From NCBI RefSeq assembly GCF_047263945.1, contig NZ_JBLAVB010000012.1, positions 56,820-120,819 on the forward strand: a stretch of DNA of 64,000 nt. Direction: 5' to 3'. The notes beneath the pieces are model-generated. The model had not been told where the DNA came from. It worked only from the letters and a program-made list of their open reading frames with translations, and did no database searches. Origin of the DNA: Rhodospirillum sp047263945 (lineage in GTDB: Bacteria > Pseudomonadota > Alphaproteobacteria > Rhodospirillales > Rhodospirillaceae). This document shows positions 16,243-25,218 of the stretch, in pieces. A program made the translations under genes and the position numbers. Positions within the stretch are counted from its first letter, which is position 1. Each line of letters opens with the position of its first letter.

Positions 16243-17127
16243 CTATAAGAAGCTCGGCAAGGGCAGGTCACCGCGCCGATGGGCGGCAATCACCGTGTTG
16301 TGCATCAAACACATGATGGTCATCGGACCGACACCTCCCGGCACCGGGGTAATGGCACCAGCGACCTGAGACGCGCCGGAGAAATCCACATCGCCGACCA
16401 GACGCGTCCTGTCGTCCCGAACGACGCGGCTTGTGCCCACGTCGATGACCGTCGCGCCGGGTTTGATCCAGTCCCCCTTGACCATTTCAGCCTGCCCCAC
16501 GGCGGCAACGACGATGTCGGCCTGCCGGACTTTGCTAGGCAGGTCACGGGTTCGCGAGTGGGCCATTGTAACGGTGCAGTTCTCCGCCAGCAGCAATTGG
16601 GCCATCGGTTTTCCGACCAGAATCGAACGACCAATGACGATGGCGTCCAGGCCGCTCAAGTCCCCCAATTCGGACTTCAGCAACAGGAGACACCCCAGGG
16701 GGGTGCAGGAGGTCAACCCGGGAAGGCCGGACACCAGATTGCCCGCGCTGATCGGATGAAGCCCGTCCACGTCCTTGGACGGATCAATGGCATTGATCAC
16801 CGCCAGGGAATCCAGGTGGTGGGGCAAAGGCAGTTGGACGAGAATGCCGTCCACTGCGTCGTCCGCATTCAAGGTCGCAATCAGCCCCAGCAGGTCAGCT
16901 TGGCTGGTGCTTTCAGGCAGGACGTATTCGAAGCTTTCCATGCCGAGCTTCCGGGCCATGCGCCCCTTGCTGCGCACGTACACTTCACTCGCCGGATCCG
17001 TTCCCACCAAAACGACGGCCAAGCCGGGGATTCGACCGGCTTGCTCGCGGAACGCCGGTATGCTGGCGCTGATTTTTTCTCCCAGACGGTTGGCATGGGC
17101 CTTTCCGTCGATGATTGTCGCATTCAT
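16243..17127 (-). CDS. folD: Bifunctional methylenetetrahydrofolate dehydrogenase/cyclohydrolase
   Basis: Cytoplasmic enzyme converting 5,10-methylene-THF to 5,10-methenyl- and 10-formyl-THF, 294 residues. The catalytic Tyr/Lys pair is in ASEVYVRSKGRMARKLGM, the substrate segment is DGILVQLPLPHHLD, and the dinucleotide region includes VIGRSILVGKPMAQLL and the PVPGGVGPMT box. Within the etf-dmgdh operon it fits as the acceptor of the C1 units that dimethylglycine and sarcosine demethylation put on folate. Housekeeping copies of folD usually stand elsewhere, so this may be a dedicated paralogue. Confidence 0.95.
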   Translation of the reverse strand: MNATIIDGKAHANRLGEKISASIPAFREQAGRIPGLAVVLVGTDPASEVYVRSKGRMARKLGMESFEYVLPESTSQADLLGLIATLNADDAVDGILVQLPLPHHLDSLAVINAIDPSKDVDGLHPISAGNLVSGLPGLTSCTPLGCLLLLKSELGDLSGLDAIVIGRSILVGKPMAQLLLAENCTVTMAHSRTRDLPSKVRQADIVVAAVGQAEMVKGDWIKPGATVIDVGTSRVVRDDRTRLVGDVDFSGASQVAGAITPVPGGVGPMTIMCLMHNTVIAAHRRGDLPLPSFL

Positions 17128-17174
17128 GCGAAATCCCCCTGACTTTTTGTATTTTTGATTGGTGTGACGGGCGA

Positions 17175-18110
17175 TTACAGAAGGCTCTCCAATTCGGGCA
17201 GAACATCGAACAGATCCGCCACCAGACCATAGTCGGCGACCTGGAAGATCGGAGCATCCTCATCCTTGTTGATCGCCACAATAACCTTGGAATCCTTCAT
17301 TCCGGCCAAGTGTTGAATGGCACCGGAAATTCCGCAAGCGATGTAGAGATCAGGAGCGACGACCTTGCCGGTTTGCCCCACTTGCCAATCGTTGGGGGCG
17401 TACCCCGCGTCGACGGCAGCCCGTGACGCCCCGACCGCAGCACCCAGCCGGTCGGCCACGGGCAGGATGGTCTCGCGGAACTTTTCGGCGGATCCCAGGG
17501 CCCGACCACCGGACAGGATGATGCGGGCGCCGCTCAACTCCGGCCGGTCGCTCTTGGAGACGATGTTCTCGATGAAACGGGACAGGCCAGCGGCCGCGAC
17601 CTCGGCATCGACGGCTTCAATGGGAGCCGGGGCGGCCCCCTGACCGGCGGCATCGAAGCTGGCTGTCCGCGCGGTGATCACGGTTTTGGGGTCGGTGACG
17701 CGGACGGTCTGCACCGCATTCCCCGCGTAAATCGGGCGCTTGAAGGTATCGGCCGACACGACCTCCATGACTTCCGACAGTTGCATGACATCCAGCAAGG
17801 CGGCCAGACGGGGCATGACATTCTTGCCCGTGGTGCTGGCCGCCGCGATGAAAACCTCATAACCGGAGCTCAGGGACTGGAGCAGCGCCGCGGTCGGCTC
17901 GGCCAGGCGTTCTTCCAGGGCCTCGCTTTCGGCGACGAGCACCTTGCGGACTCCCTCCAGGGCGGCTGCGGCTTGGGCCACGGTCGCGGTGTTTTTGCCC
18001 GCAACCAGGACATCAATATCCCCCCCGATTTGGGTGGCCAAGGTCAGAGCCCGGGCGGTCTGGTCGGACAGGGTGACGTTGTCGTGTTCGGCGAAAAGAA
18101 GGGTGGTCAT
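17175..18110 (-). CDS. etfA: Electron transfer flavoprotein, alpha subunit
   Basis: FAD-binding large subunit of ETF, 311 residues. The N-terminal domain starts TTLLFAEHDNVTLSD; the C-terminal FAD domain shows SGGRALGSAEKF, GASRAAVDAGYAPNDWQVGQ, ACGISGAIQHLAGM and INKDEDAPIFQVADYGLV. It transfers electrons from an acyl-CoA-type or methylamine-type dehydrogenase to ETF:quinone oxidoreductase, which is not in this window. It lies 19 bases behind etfB and in one operon with folD and the dimethylglycine dehydrogenase gene, its probable donor. Start at 18110 is the normal ETF start; the frame open to 18176 runs into etfB. Confidence 0.95.
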   Translation of the reverse strand: MTTLLFAEHDNVTLSDQTARALTLATQIGGDIDVLVAGKNTATVAQAAAALEGVRKVLVAESEALEERLAEPTAALLQSLSSGYEVFIAAASTTGKNVMPRLAALLDVMQLSEVMEVVSADTFKRPIYAGNAVQTVRVTDPKTVITARTASFDAAGQGAAPAPIEAVDAEVAAAGLSRFIENIVSKSDRPELSGARIILSGGRALGSAEKFRETILPVADRLGAAVGASRAAVDAGYAPNDWQVGQTGKVVAPDLYIACGISGAIQHLAGMKDSKVIVAINKDEDAPIFQVADYGLVADLFDVLPELESLL

Positions 18111-18129
18111 CCAAGGGACTCCGGTTCGA

Positions 18130-18879
18130 TCAAAGAACGCAGGCTTCGGTCTTGAGCTTGTCGATGAGGTCCGCAACAGAGGCGACCTTGACGCCCGCCT
18201 TGCGGGCGCCCGGTTCCTCGGTTTTCAGGATCTCCAGGCGGGGCACGACAGAGACGCCGAAATCCTCCGGGGTCTTCTCCTCCAGGGGCTTCTTCTTCGC
18301 CTTCATGATGTTGGGCAGGGAGGCGTGACGCGGTTCGTTCAGTCTCAAGTCAACGGTGACAATGGTCGGCAGGGTAACCTCGATGGTCTGCAGACCGCCG
18401 TCGACCTCGCGGGTGACCAGGGCCCGGTCCCCTTCAATCGACAGCTTGGAGGCGAAGGTGCCCTGGGACCACCCCAACAGCGCCGACAGCATCTGGCCCG
18501 TCTGGTTCGCATCGTCGTCGATGGCTTGCTTGCCCAGAAGAACCAAGTCCGGAGCTTCGGCGTCAACGACGCCCTTCAGCAGCTTGGCCACGGCCAGGGG
18601 TTCCACAAGGTCGTCGACCCGGATCAGGATCGCCCGGTCCGCGCCCATGGCCAGCGCTGTTCGCAGCGTTTCCTGGGCCTGAGCGGGTCCGACAGACAGG
18701 GCGATGATTTCTGTGACCTTACCGGCTTCCTTCAGGCGAACCGCCTCCTCGATGGCGATTTCGTCGAACGGATTCATCGACATTTTCACGTTCGCAAGGT
18801 CTACTCCAGACCCATCTACCTTAACGCGGATTTTCACGTTGTAGTCGACCACCCTTTTGACGGGGACCAAGACCTTCAT
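18130..18879 (-). CDS. etfB: Electron transfer flavoprotein, beta subunit
   Basis: AMP-binding small ETF subunit, 249 residues, beginning MKVLVPVKRVVDYNVKIRVK. Typical features are SMNPFDEIAIEEAVRLKEAG, the LLGKQAIDDDANQTGQMLSA region and the C-terminal recognition loop around RHASLPNIMKAKKKPLEEK, which docks partner dehydrogenases. It is the first gene of the operon, transcribed divergently from the AraC-type regulator gene at 19078, so the 198-base gap between them is the likely control region. Confidence 0.95.
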   Translation of the reverse strand: MKVLVPVKRVVDYNVKIRVKVDGSGVDLANVKMSMNPFDEIAIEEAVRLKEAGKVTEIIALSVGPAQAQETLRTALAMGADRAILIRVDDLVEPLAVAKLLKGVVDAEAPDLVLLGKQAIDDDANQTGQMLSALLGWSQGTFASKLSIEGDRALVTREVDGGLQTIEVTLPTIVTVDLRLNEPRHASLPNIMKAKKKPLEEKTPEDFGVSVVPRLEILKTEEPGARKAGVKVASVADLIDKLKTEACVL

Positions 18880-18997
18880 ATCAGACCCTTTACGAAACTG
18901 GTTGGGGAAGCGGGTGAGGCTGGTCCACAGGCCGAACCAAATTCCGGTCTCCCTCCTCCGGGCATCATGGTTTCAGCATCGCCAGAGCGGATAGGAA

Positions 18998-19026
18998 TTG
19001 ACAGGACGTTTGCGTCACTCTTGGAT
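18998..19026 (+). promoter_or_regulatory. Candidate promoter for the first GlxA-type regulator
   Basis: TTGACA (18998-19003) is followed after 17 bases by TTGGAT (19021-19026), about 50 bases before the ATG at 19078. It lies in the divergent gap with etfB. The -10 match is only moderate. Confidence 0.4.
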
Positions 19027-19077
19027 GATCGTAACGACAATGTGACAGGTGGTGGTTGATTGCTGAGGGAGAGGGCG

Positions 19078-20118
19078 ATGGCAACTGGTGTCGATGAGCG
19101 ACGGAACGGTGGACATCCCCGATCCGACAAGGGTATGGGTCCTGTTCAGAGGCCACGGTTGTCCGTCGGTTTCATTCTGGCCAAGCGGTTTACACTCTGC
19201 GCCTTCGCGAATTTCGTTGATGTTCTGCGGCTCGCAGCGGACGAAGGGGACCGAAGTCGCCCCATTCTTTGCGACTGGGCCGTGCTGTCCGACACCATGG
19301 ATGCAGTTCCATCAAGTTCGGGGATCACCGTCCAACCCAAGGAACGTTTGGGGGATCCCCGAAAATTCCATTACATCGTGGTGATTGGGGGGTTGATGGA
19401 CGAGACCCCCAATCTCGGAGCGGCCTATACCAAATATTTGCGACAGGCTGCGGAGATGGGAATTCCGCTCGTCGGAGTGTGCACGGGCGCCTTTCTGCTG
19501 CACCAGGCCGGACTGATGGATGGCTATCGATGCTGCGTGAGCTGGTTCCATCATGCGGACTTTCTAGAGCAATTCGATGGTCTGGATCCGGTCGCCGACC
19601 AAATTTTCATTGTCGATCGCAATCGACTGACCTGTTCCGGCGGCGCCAGTTCCGCCCATCTGGCGGCCTATCTGGTGGAAAAGCACGTGGGACGGGCCCA
19701 GGCCAGCAAAAGCCTGCATATCATGATCATCGATGACGCCCATTTGCCTGAAAAACCCCAGCCCGGTGTCACCCTCGATCTGAAGACCCAGGACCCTTTG
19801 GTCCGACGGGCTCTGTTGATCATGCAGCAAAACCTGGATTTTCCACTGCCCGTGAAGGAGATCGCGCGGCGAATGGGTGTCGGCAATCGCCAGATCGAGC
19901 GACACTTTAGTACGGCCTTGGGAATTTCACCGCAGGCGGCCTTCCTGCGAATCCGCCTGTCCTTCGCCCGCCATTTGGTGGAGACGACCGATAAGTCCAT
20001 AGCTCAGATCGCCGTGGACTGTGGATTTTGTGATTCGTCGCACCTGAGCCGCATGTTCCGTCGACGGTATGAGCGCACCCCTCAGGAAGTGAGGCGGGCG
20101 CTGCTCGATGCTTCGTGA
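19078..20118 (+). CDS. GlxA-family AraC regulator with DJ-1/PfpI-like domain (GbdR-like), copy 1
   Basis: A 346-residue regulator. Residues about 25-200 form a class-I glutamine-amidotransferase-like sensor domain (FILAKRFTLCAFANFVDVLRL, VGVCTGAFLLHQAGLMDGYR, CCVSWFHH); residues about 240-340 are a double HTH of the AraC type (VKEIARRMGVGNRQIERHF, IAVDCGFCDSSHLSRMFRRR). This is the architecture of GbdR and CdhR, which activate glycine betaine and carnitine catabolism in Pseudomonas. Placed between etfB and the betaine transporter it most likely activates this island. ATG at 19078 has a GAGGGAGAGG site; TTG at 19060 is an alternative. Ligand and operator are not known here. Confidence 0.88.
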   Translation: MATGVDERRNGGHPRSDKGMGPVQRPRLSVGFILAKRFTLCAFANFVDVLRLAADEGDRSRPILCDWAVLSDTMDAVPSSSGITVQPKERLGDPRKFHYIVVIGGLMDETPNLGAAYTKYLRQAAEMGIPLVGVCTGAFLLHQAGLMDGYRCCVSWFHHADFLEQFDGLDPVADQIFIVDRNRLTCSGGASSAHLAAYLVEKHVGRAQASKSLHIMIIDDAHLPEKPQPGVTLDLKTQDPLVRRALLIMQQNLDFPLPVKEIARRMGVGNRQIERHFSTALGISPQAAFLRIRLSFARHLVETTDKSIAQIAVDCGFCDSSHLSRMFRRRYERTPQEVRRALLDAS

Positions 20119-20156
20119 TACCAAGCCGCATAGGTTTCAGCCCATGCGGACAGACC

Positions 20157-20187
20157 AAGGCGCGGTGAGTTTGGCTCACCGCGCCTT
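20157..20187. terminator. Bidirectional hairpin between convergent genes
   Basis: AAGGCGCGGTGAG (20157-20169) and CTCACCGCGCCTT (20175-20187) form a perfect 13-bp stem with a five-base loop. It stands between the stop codons of the AraC-type regulator and the BCCT transporter and can serve both. Confidence 0.7.
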
Positions 20188-20213
20188 ATGCCCTTCCCCG
20201 TATACCGTTCCCC

Positions 20214-21863
20214 TTACCGCGGCTCGGACGCCAATCCACGCCAGATCGCGACACACATGACCAACAGAACGATGGTAAAGGGTAGTCCCGTTGAAATCAC
20301 CATGGATTGTAAGGACTTCAACCCTCCCGCGGACAGCAGAAGGACAATGGCGACAATGCCTTCGAACACGCACCAGAAGACCCGTTGCGGGGCTGGAGCA
20401 TCCACCTTTCCACCCGAAGTGATGGCGTCGATCACAAGAGAGCCGGAGTCAGAGGAGGTGACGAAGAAGACGATCACCAGGATGATGCCGATGAAGGAGG
20501 TGATCGATGCCAAAGGAAGTGCGTCAAGCATGGCAAAGAACTGCAGCGGAAGATCGGCCTGCTGGGCGGCTGTATAGCCATCCCGAATCACTTGGGAGAC
20601 GGCGGTGCCGCCAAAAACGGACATCCAGATAACGCAGACCATGGAAGGAATGAGCAAAACGCTGATCAGGAACTCCCGAACCGTCCGGCCACGGCTTACG
20701 CGCGCGATGAACATGCCGACGAACGGTGACCAGGAAATCCACCAAGCCCAATAGAAGGAGGTCCAGCCCTGCATGAAGTTCACGTCGTCACGGCCGACGG
20801 GATTGGCGAGGGCAGGGAGATACTGAATGTAGGCCAGCAAAAAGTCGCCAAGATCCGTCATCAACAAAAGAGTCGGGCCAGCGAGGAAGACAAACAGGAG
20901 CAGGCCGAATGCCAAGCCCATGTTGATTTCCGAAAGGAGCTTCACGCCCGCTTCCAACCCCCGGACAACGGAGAACAGGGCAATGGAGGTGATCCCAATG
21001 ATCAGAATAACCTGAACTGTGGGGTCAATGGGAACACCGAAGACCTTGTGGAACCCGGCATTGGCCTGCACCGCGCCAAGGCCAAGGGAGGTGGCGAGGC
21101 CGAACAAGGTGGCGAAGACCGCCAGAATGTCGATGATATGCCCAGGCCACCCCCAGACCCGCTCCCCGAAAATGGGATAAAAAACCGAGCGAATCGTCAG
21201 GGGAAGCCCCTTATTGTAGCTGAAAAGGGCCAAGCTCAAACCGACAATGGCATAAATCGCCCAAGGGTGCAGGCCCCAGTGTCCGATGGATGCGGCCATG
21301 CCAAGGCGAACCGCTTCCTCGGGGCTGGCGGCCGCCCCAAGGGGAGCCCAGTCGGTGCGCACCCCGTCTTCCCCAATGGAGACACCACCCAGGGAAGAGG
21401 AAAAGTGACTCAATGGCTCGGACACACCGTAGAACATGAGGCCGATGCCCATGCCAGCGGCGAAAAGCATGGAAAACCAGCCGATATAACCGAAATCGGG
21501 TTTGGCATCTCGACCACCCAGCCGCACTTTTCCATAGGGACTGACGACCAGGACAAGGCACAGGATCACGAAGATGTTCGCTGACCCGATGAAAAACCAG
21601 TCAAAACCTTTTGTGACGCCCGAGAACAGCATTCCGAAAACAGCAGTTGCAGCATCGGGGAAAATAAGAGTGAAGGCAACAAAGGCGATGACGGACAATG
21701 CGGAAATGACAAAGACGGGGTTATGAATGTCAAAACCAAATGGGCCAACGCTTCCTTCTATGTTGTCTTGACCAATCGTGTACTCTGTATCTATTTGCCC
21801 CTCTAGAATTGGTTCTTGCGTTTCGTCCACTGTGGTGGCGCTTGGGTCACTTGTGTTCCTCAC
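20214..21863 (-). CDS. BCCT-family glycine betaine/choline transporter
   Basis: Na+ or H+ coupled carrier for betaine-type compounds, 549 residues with 12 membrane helices. Family motifs are FAAGMGIGLMFYGVSEPLSHF, GHWGLHPWAIYAIVGLSLA and the signature GWTSFYWAWWISWSPFVGMF followed by ARVSRGRTVREF. The start is GTG at 21863: a perfect AGGAGG (21876-21871) stands seven bases before it. The frame open to 21974 adds only a basic, unlikely tail. The N-terminal 40 residues are acidic and soluble. The gene lies between the first regulator and gbcB and is the obvious uptake system for the pathway. Confidence 0.93.
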   Translation of the reverse strand: MRNTSDPSATTVDETQEPILEGQIDTEYTIGQDNIEGSVGPFGFDIHNPVFVISALSVIAFVAFTLIFPDAATAVFGMLFSGVTKGFDWFFIGSANIFVILCLVLVVSPYGKVRLGGRDAKPDFGYIGWFSMLFAAGMGIGLMFYGVSEPLSHFSSSLGGVSIGEDGVRTDWAPLGAAASPEEAVRLGMAASIGHWGLHPWAIYAIVGLSLALFSYNKGLPLTIRSVFYPIFGERVWGWPGHIIDILAVFATLFGLATSLGLGAVQANAGFHKVFGVPIDPTVQVILIIGITSIALFSVVRGLEAGVKLLSEINMGLAFGLLLFVFLAGPTLLLMTDLGDFLLAYIQYLPALANPVGRDDVNFMQGWTSFYWAWWISWSPFVGMFIARVSRGRTVREFLISVLLIPSMVCVIWMSVFGGTAVSQVIRDGYTAAQQADLPLQFFAMLDALPLASITSFIGIILVIVFFVTSSDSGSLVIDAITSGGKVDAPAPQRVFWCVFEGIVAIVLLLSAGGLKSLQSMVISTGLPFTIVLLVMCVAIWRGLASEPR

Positions 21864-22004
21864 GTGTAGTCCTCCTACATGTTTCGTACGGACATGGCCC
21901 GAATTGGCGGTCCTTTTCCTTGAACCGTCTCCTTTTTGAGTTTTTTGTTGTTTGGGTTGTCGCGGGATCACCATAGGACCCCGCGACGGCCCGAGTTGGT
22001 GGCG

Positions 22005-23138
22005 CTAAATCTCCACCTCGATGTCCGAGGTTGGGGTAGAGCAACAAATCAAGATCTTGCCTTGATCGATCTCCCGTTTACGGATCCCTCCGCCATGCTG
22101 CATATCCACCTCACCAGAGAGCAGCTTGGACTTACAGGTTCCGCAAATTCCTCTCTGACAGGATGCAATTGGCAGCAGTCCCGCTGCCCTCGCCGCAGAA
22201 AGGATTGTCATGCCGGGACTGCATTCCACGATGTGGCCTGTTTTCGGGAAGCTGACCCGGAAGGTCTGATCGCTGATTTCAGGGGCGGAGATGGCCGGTT
22301 CGTCGAAAGAGCCCGCCGTCTCCGCGCCGAAATCGAAGCTTTCTTCGTAATAGTTGACCATATCAAAACCGGCTTCGACAAGCATGGCTCGGATGCCATC
22401 CATGAAGGGTCCCGGTCCACAACAGAAAATCTGCCTATCCAGGAAGTCCGGGCTCATCAACTGCAGCATGGGCAGGGACAAGCGGCCGGTGAAGCCGCTC
22501 CACGCGTGGCTGGGAGAGGAGGCCTGGCAGGTAAGGGACACCTTCAAACTGGGGTTCTGGGTGATCAAGAGCGCCAGTTCGTCCTGAAAGATGATGTCCG
22601 AAGGGCTGCGAGCGGCGTGAATGAAATGCAGATCCGTGGGTTCGGACAGGTCACAGGCCGTTCGTGTCATGGACATCATGGGGGTAATGCCACTGCCCGC
22701 AGAAATGAACAGCAGTTTCTGGTCCGCAGTCGCATCGGTTGTGAATTCTCCCGTCGGGCCACTCACGGTGACTTCTTTCCCCGGGACCATGTAATCGTGC
22801 AGCCAGTTTGAGGCGGCGCCACCGGGGACCCGTTTGACCGTGATTTCGATGCGATAGGGGCGAGCGGCCGACCCGGAAATGGTATAGCAGCGTGACACCA
22901 TGCCTTCGACCGGCAGCTCCAGGGTCATGAACTGACCAGGATAAAAGCGGAAGGCTCGGGGTTCACGCGCCGAAAAGACAAAGGTCTTCACATCGTGGGT
23001 TTCCTGCCGCACTTGACGGCAGACGAGGATGTCGTCGACTTCTGGATCCCACAGGGGGACACGGGTCGCTTCCGTGAATTTGGAAGTGTCCCGCGCGCCG
23101 GACTGGCGCGCGGTTTCCTTGTTTGGGGTGGTGCTCAT
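22005..23138 (-). CDS. gbcB: Glycine betaine monooxygenase reductase component
   Basis: Reductase partner of GbcA, 377 residues, with domains in the order FAD, NAD(P)H, plant-type ferredoxin. Visible motifs are YPGQFMTLEL and SRCYTIS for FAD, FISAGSGITPMMSM for NAD, and a C-terminal 2Fe-2S cluster with CQRGICGTCKSKLLSG plus a final Cys in LICC. It passes electrons from NAD(P)H to the Rieske oxygenase, which demethylates betaine to dimethylglycine and formaldehyde. Its ATG overlaps the gbcA stop (ATGA). Confidence 0.92.
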   Translation of the reverse strand: MSTTPNKETARQSGARDTSKFTEATRVPLWDPEVDDILVCRQVRQETHDVKTFVFSAREPRAFRFYPGQFMTLELPVEGMVSRCYTISGSAARPYRIEITVKRVPGGAASNWLHDYMVPGKEVTVSGPTGEFTTDATADQKLLFISAGSGITPMMSMTRTACDLSEPTDLHFIHAARSPSDIIFQDELALLITQNPSLKVSLTCQASSPSHAWSGFTGRLSLPMLQLMSPDFLDRQIFCCGPGPFMDGIRAMLVEAGFDMVNYYEESFDFGAETAGSFDEPAISAPEISDQTFRVSFPKTGHIVECSPGMTILSAARAAGLLPIASCQRGICGTCKSKLLSGEVDMQHGGGIRKREIDQGKILICCSTPTSDIEVEI

Positions 23139-24409
23139 TCGGCCGCCATCTCGATCTTGTCTGAGGTGAGGTGGTTGCGCAGACGGGATACGTACCAGTC
23201 ACAGAACGCTTCCACGTGGGGTTCGGTGAATTCGGAATAAGGACCTGTCTCGTATCCCGGCTGGTCGCAGCCAAGCTGGGTCAGACGCACGAGTTCCGCG
23301 TCTTGCTGGTTGGTCAGTGTCCACACGTGGGTCAGGTTATCGAGCTGGTAGTCCTCACCTTCAATGGCATCCTTGTTGACCAACCAGATGGTCCGCAACA
23401 GGGTGCGGTCAGCCGAGACAGGCAGAACGGAGAAGCAGACGATGTGGTCGCCCATGAAGTGGTGCCAGGAGTTCGGCTGTGTCCATAAGCTCAGACCGCC
23501 CAATTTTGGATCCGTCAAGTTACCCAATAGCTTCTTGCAGGCCGCCTTGGTATCGACGGTGTGGGATTCTCCTTCCCACTTGAGGGGAAGGCGCATGGCG
23601 CGGAAGCCCGTGACATTCCGCAGATGCTCTTGCTCGCTGGACGGCAGCCCGCATCCTTCCCAGGCCTCATGCGCTTCTCGCAGAGATTTTTCATAGGCTT
23701 TGACGTCTTCGGCCCGACGCTCGTCCAATTCATCCGGTGAGAAACCGAAACCGAACTCGGTCAAAGGGACCGTCAGCTGAGGATGGTTGCTTTCGCAGTG
23801 GTAGCACTCACGGTTGTTCTCCATGGTAAGCTTCCAGTTGCCTTCCTCGATGATGTCTGTGATATGGGCAACCTTGCAGTTTACCAAGTCATGGGGCGCC
23901 AGATAGGGCTCCACGGTCGTCGCAACCTGCTCGATATCGGCGGGAGGGGTCTCGGCCAAGCAGATGAAAATCAGACCGCTAATGGAGCGGATGTGGACCG
24001 CTTTCAGGCCGTGGCAGTTTTTCTTGAACCCGCTGCCCATGTGCTCGGCGAGGATGAGTTCACCGTCTTCGTTGTAGGTCCAGCCATGGTACCGGCAGAC
24101 GATGTTGCCAATGGTGGCCGACGGGTCGGTGACCAGTTTGGCGCCTCGGTGGCGGCAGACATTGTGGAACGCGCGAATCTGCATGTCATCCCCACGCAGA
24201 AGCAGGACGGACGCCTTGCCGATGTCCACGGTGAAGCAATCACCGGATTCGGGGATTTGGGGTTCAACACCAACAAAGATCCAGTGTTGGCCAAAAATCA
24301 CCTCTAGATCAAGATCAAGGACCTCCTTGGAGGTATAAAAAGGGGCTTCCAGGCTTTGGCCTGTCACGCGACGTTGGACAAGATTCGCGATATCGGTAGA
24401 GAAACGCAT
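23135..24409 (-). CDS. gbcA: Glycine betaine monooxygenase oxygenase component (Rieske type)
   Basis: Rieske non-heme iron oxygenase, 424 residues, that starts betaine breakdown by N-demethylation. The Rieske ligands are in CRHRGAK and CRYHGWTYN (about residues 88-112). The mononuclear iron site is around NNRECYHCESNHPQL. The C-terminal region carries LSLWTQPNSWHHFMGDH, characteristic of the GbcA/stachydrine demethylase group. GAGG stands before the ATG. It is first in the gbcAB pair; an 809-base gene-free region precedes it. Stachydrine or carnitine-related demethylases are close relatives, but the surrounding genes argue for betaine. Confidence 0.92.
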   Translation of the reverse strand: MRFSTDIANLVQRRVTGQSLEAPFYTSKEVLDLDLEVIFGQHWIFVGVEPQIPESGDCFTVDIGKASVLLLRGDDMQIRAFHNVCRHRGAKLVTDPSATIGNIVCRYHGWTYNEDGELILAEHMGSGFKKNCHGLKAVHIRSISGLIFICLAETPPADIEQVATTVEPYLAPHDLVNCKVAHITDIIEEGNWKLTMENNRECYHCESNHPQLTVPLTEFGFGFSPDELDERRAEDVKAYEKSLREAHEAWEGCGLPSSEQEHLRNVTGFRAMRLPLKWEGESHTVDTKAACKKLLGNLTDPKLGGLSLWTQPNSWHHFMGDHIVCFSVLPVSADRTLLRTIWLVNKDAIEGEDYQLDNLTHVWTLTNQQDAELVRLTQLGCDQPGYETGPYSEFTEPHVEAFCDWYVSRLRNHLTSDKIEMAAE

Positions 24410-25218
24410 TTGTGCATACCTCGGTGTCTAGATGTGCTTTTTGAATGAAACCACCCTTATCCAGAACAACTCTTTATCGAGCCGTTATGAGAGGAGGCGG
24501 TCGGCCTGATTGCTTTGCGGCAGGTGAGAGGAGGAAAAATCCACCCTGTAAATCCCCGACGCGAAAGGTCGGAATAGAACGAACCCGCTTCCGGGCTCTG
24601 GCCGGGGAGCGCAAGACCACGACACGGGTCCCCCGAAGTCGGGAGGACGTCGTCCCCAAGGCCCGTTTCCGGGCGGTGGTCTCTGCTCCGTGCTGAATAT
24701 CGTGGCTCTAAGAACACCCGAAATTCTCCCTGTTCCTTTTTTAGGGGCGGCACGTGTTGTTTTTGACCGGGCGGCACTTTCCGATGGAGAATTTAGAGAT
24801 CGTTCTCGCACCATGAGGCAGAACCAATGCGACGACCGGGCGGTATTTTGGCGACGTCTGGCTAATTTTTTTACTTTTTGCGCAGGGCTTGGGTAACCTT
24901 TATTATTTTGTTATTAAAGTAATTTCTCCTTTATTCTCTGTTTATCAAAGTGAAAATGGCTATATATTCGATTTTTTTGCATTATATGACAAGGTGGGCG
25001 GTTTTCGAAGAATCAGCCGTACGAATTGTAGGCGTCGTAGTTCGTTATTTCTGCTTCAGTGGTCTTGCTTTTTTTTGAAAGTGAGCTTGAATTCGAGCTG
25101 CCTATATCCAATACATAAATTTCTGGCCTCTACGAGCCCATTCTCTCGTTCCGATTGACAACCTCGTTTTTGGTGGGCCGATGAGGGTCTTCCAAGCACG
25201 CATCCTGCATCTCCGTAT
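24410..25218. other. Large gene-free region between gbcA and the second regulator
   Basis: No credible gene or tRNA is visible. The first 480 bases are of ordinary composition; the stretch from about 24870 to 25060 is very AT-rich with T tracts and reads like a regulatory or foreign segment. The gbcAB promoter must lie in this gap. A short frame at 24889-25158 has atypical composition and no ribosome site, so it is not called. Confidence 0.6.

Noticed and set aside
24889..25158. Open frame of 89 codons in the AT-rich gap
   Set aside because: Phe/Ser/Leu-rich translation reflects T tracts; no ribosome site and no resemblance to a protein family.
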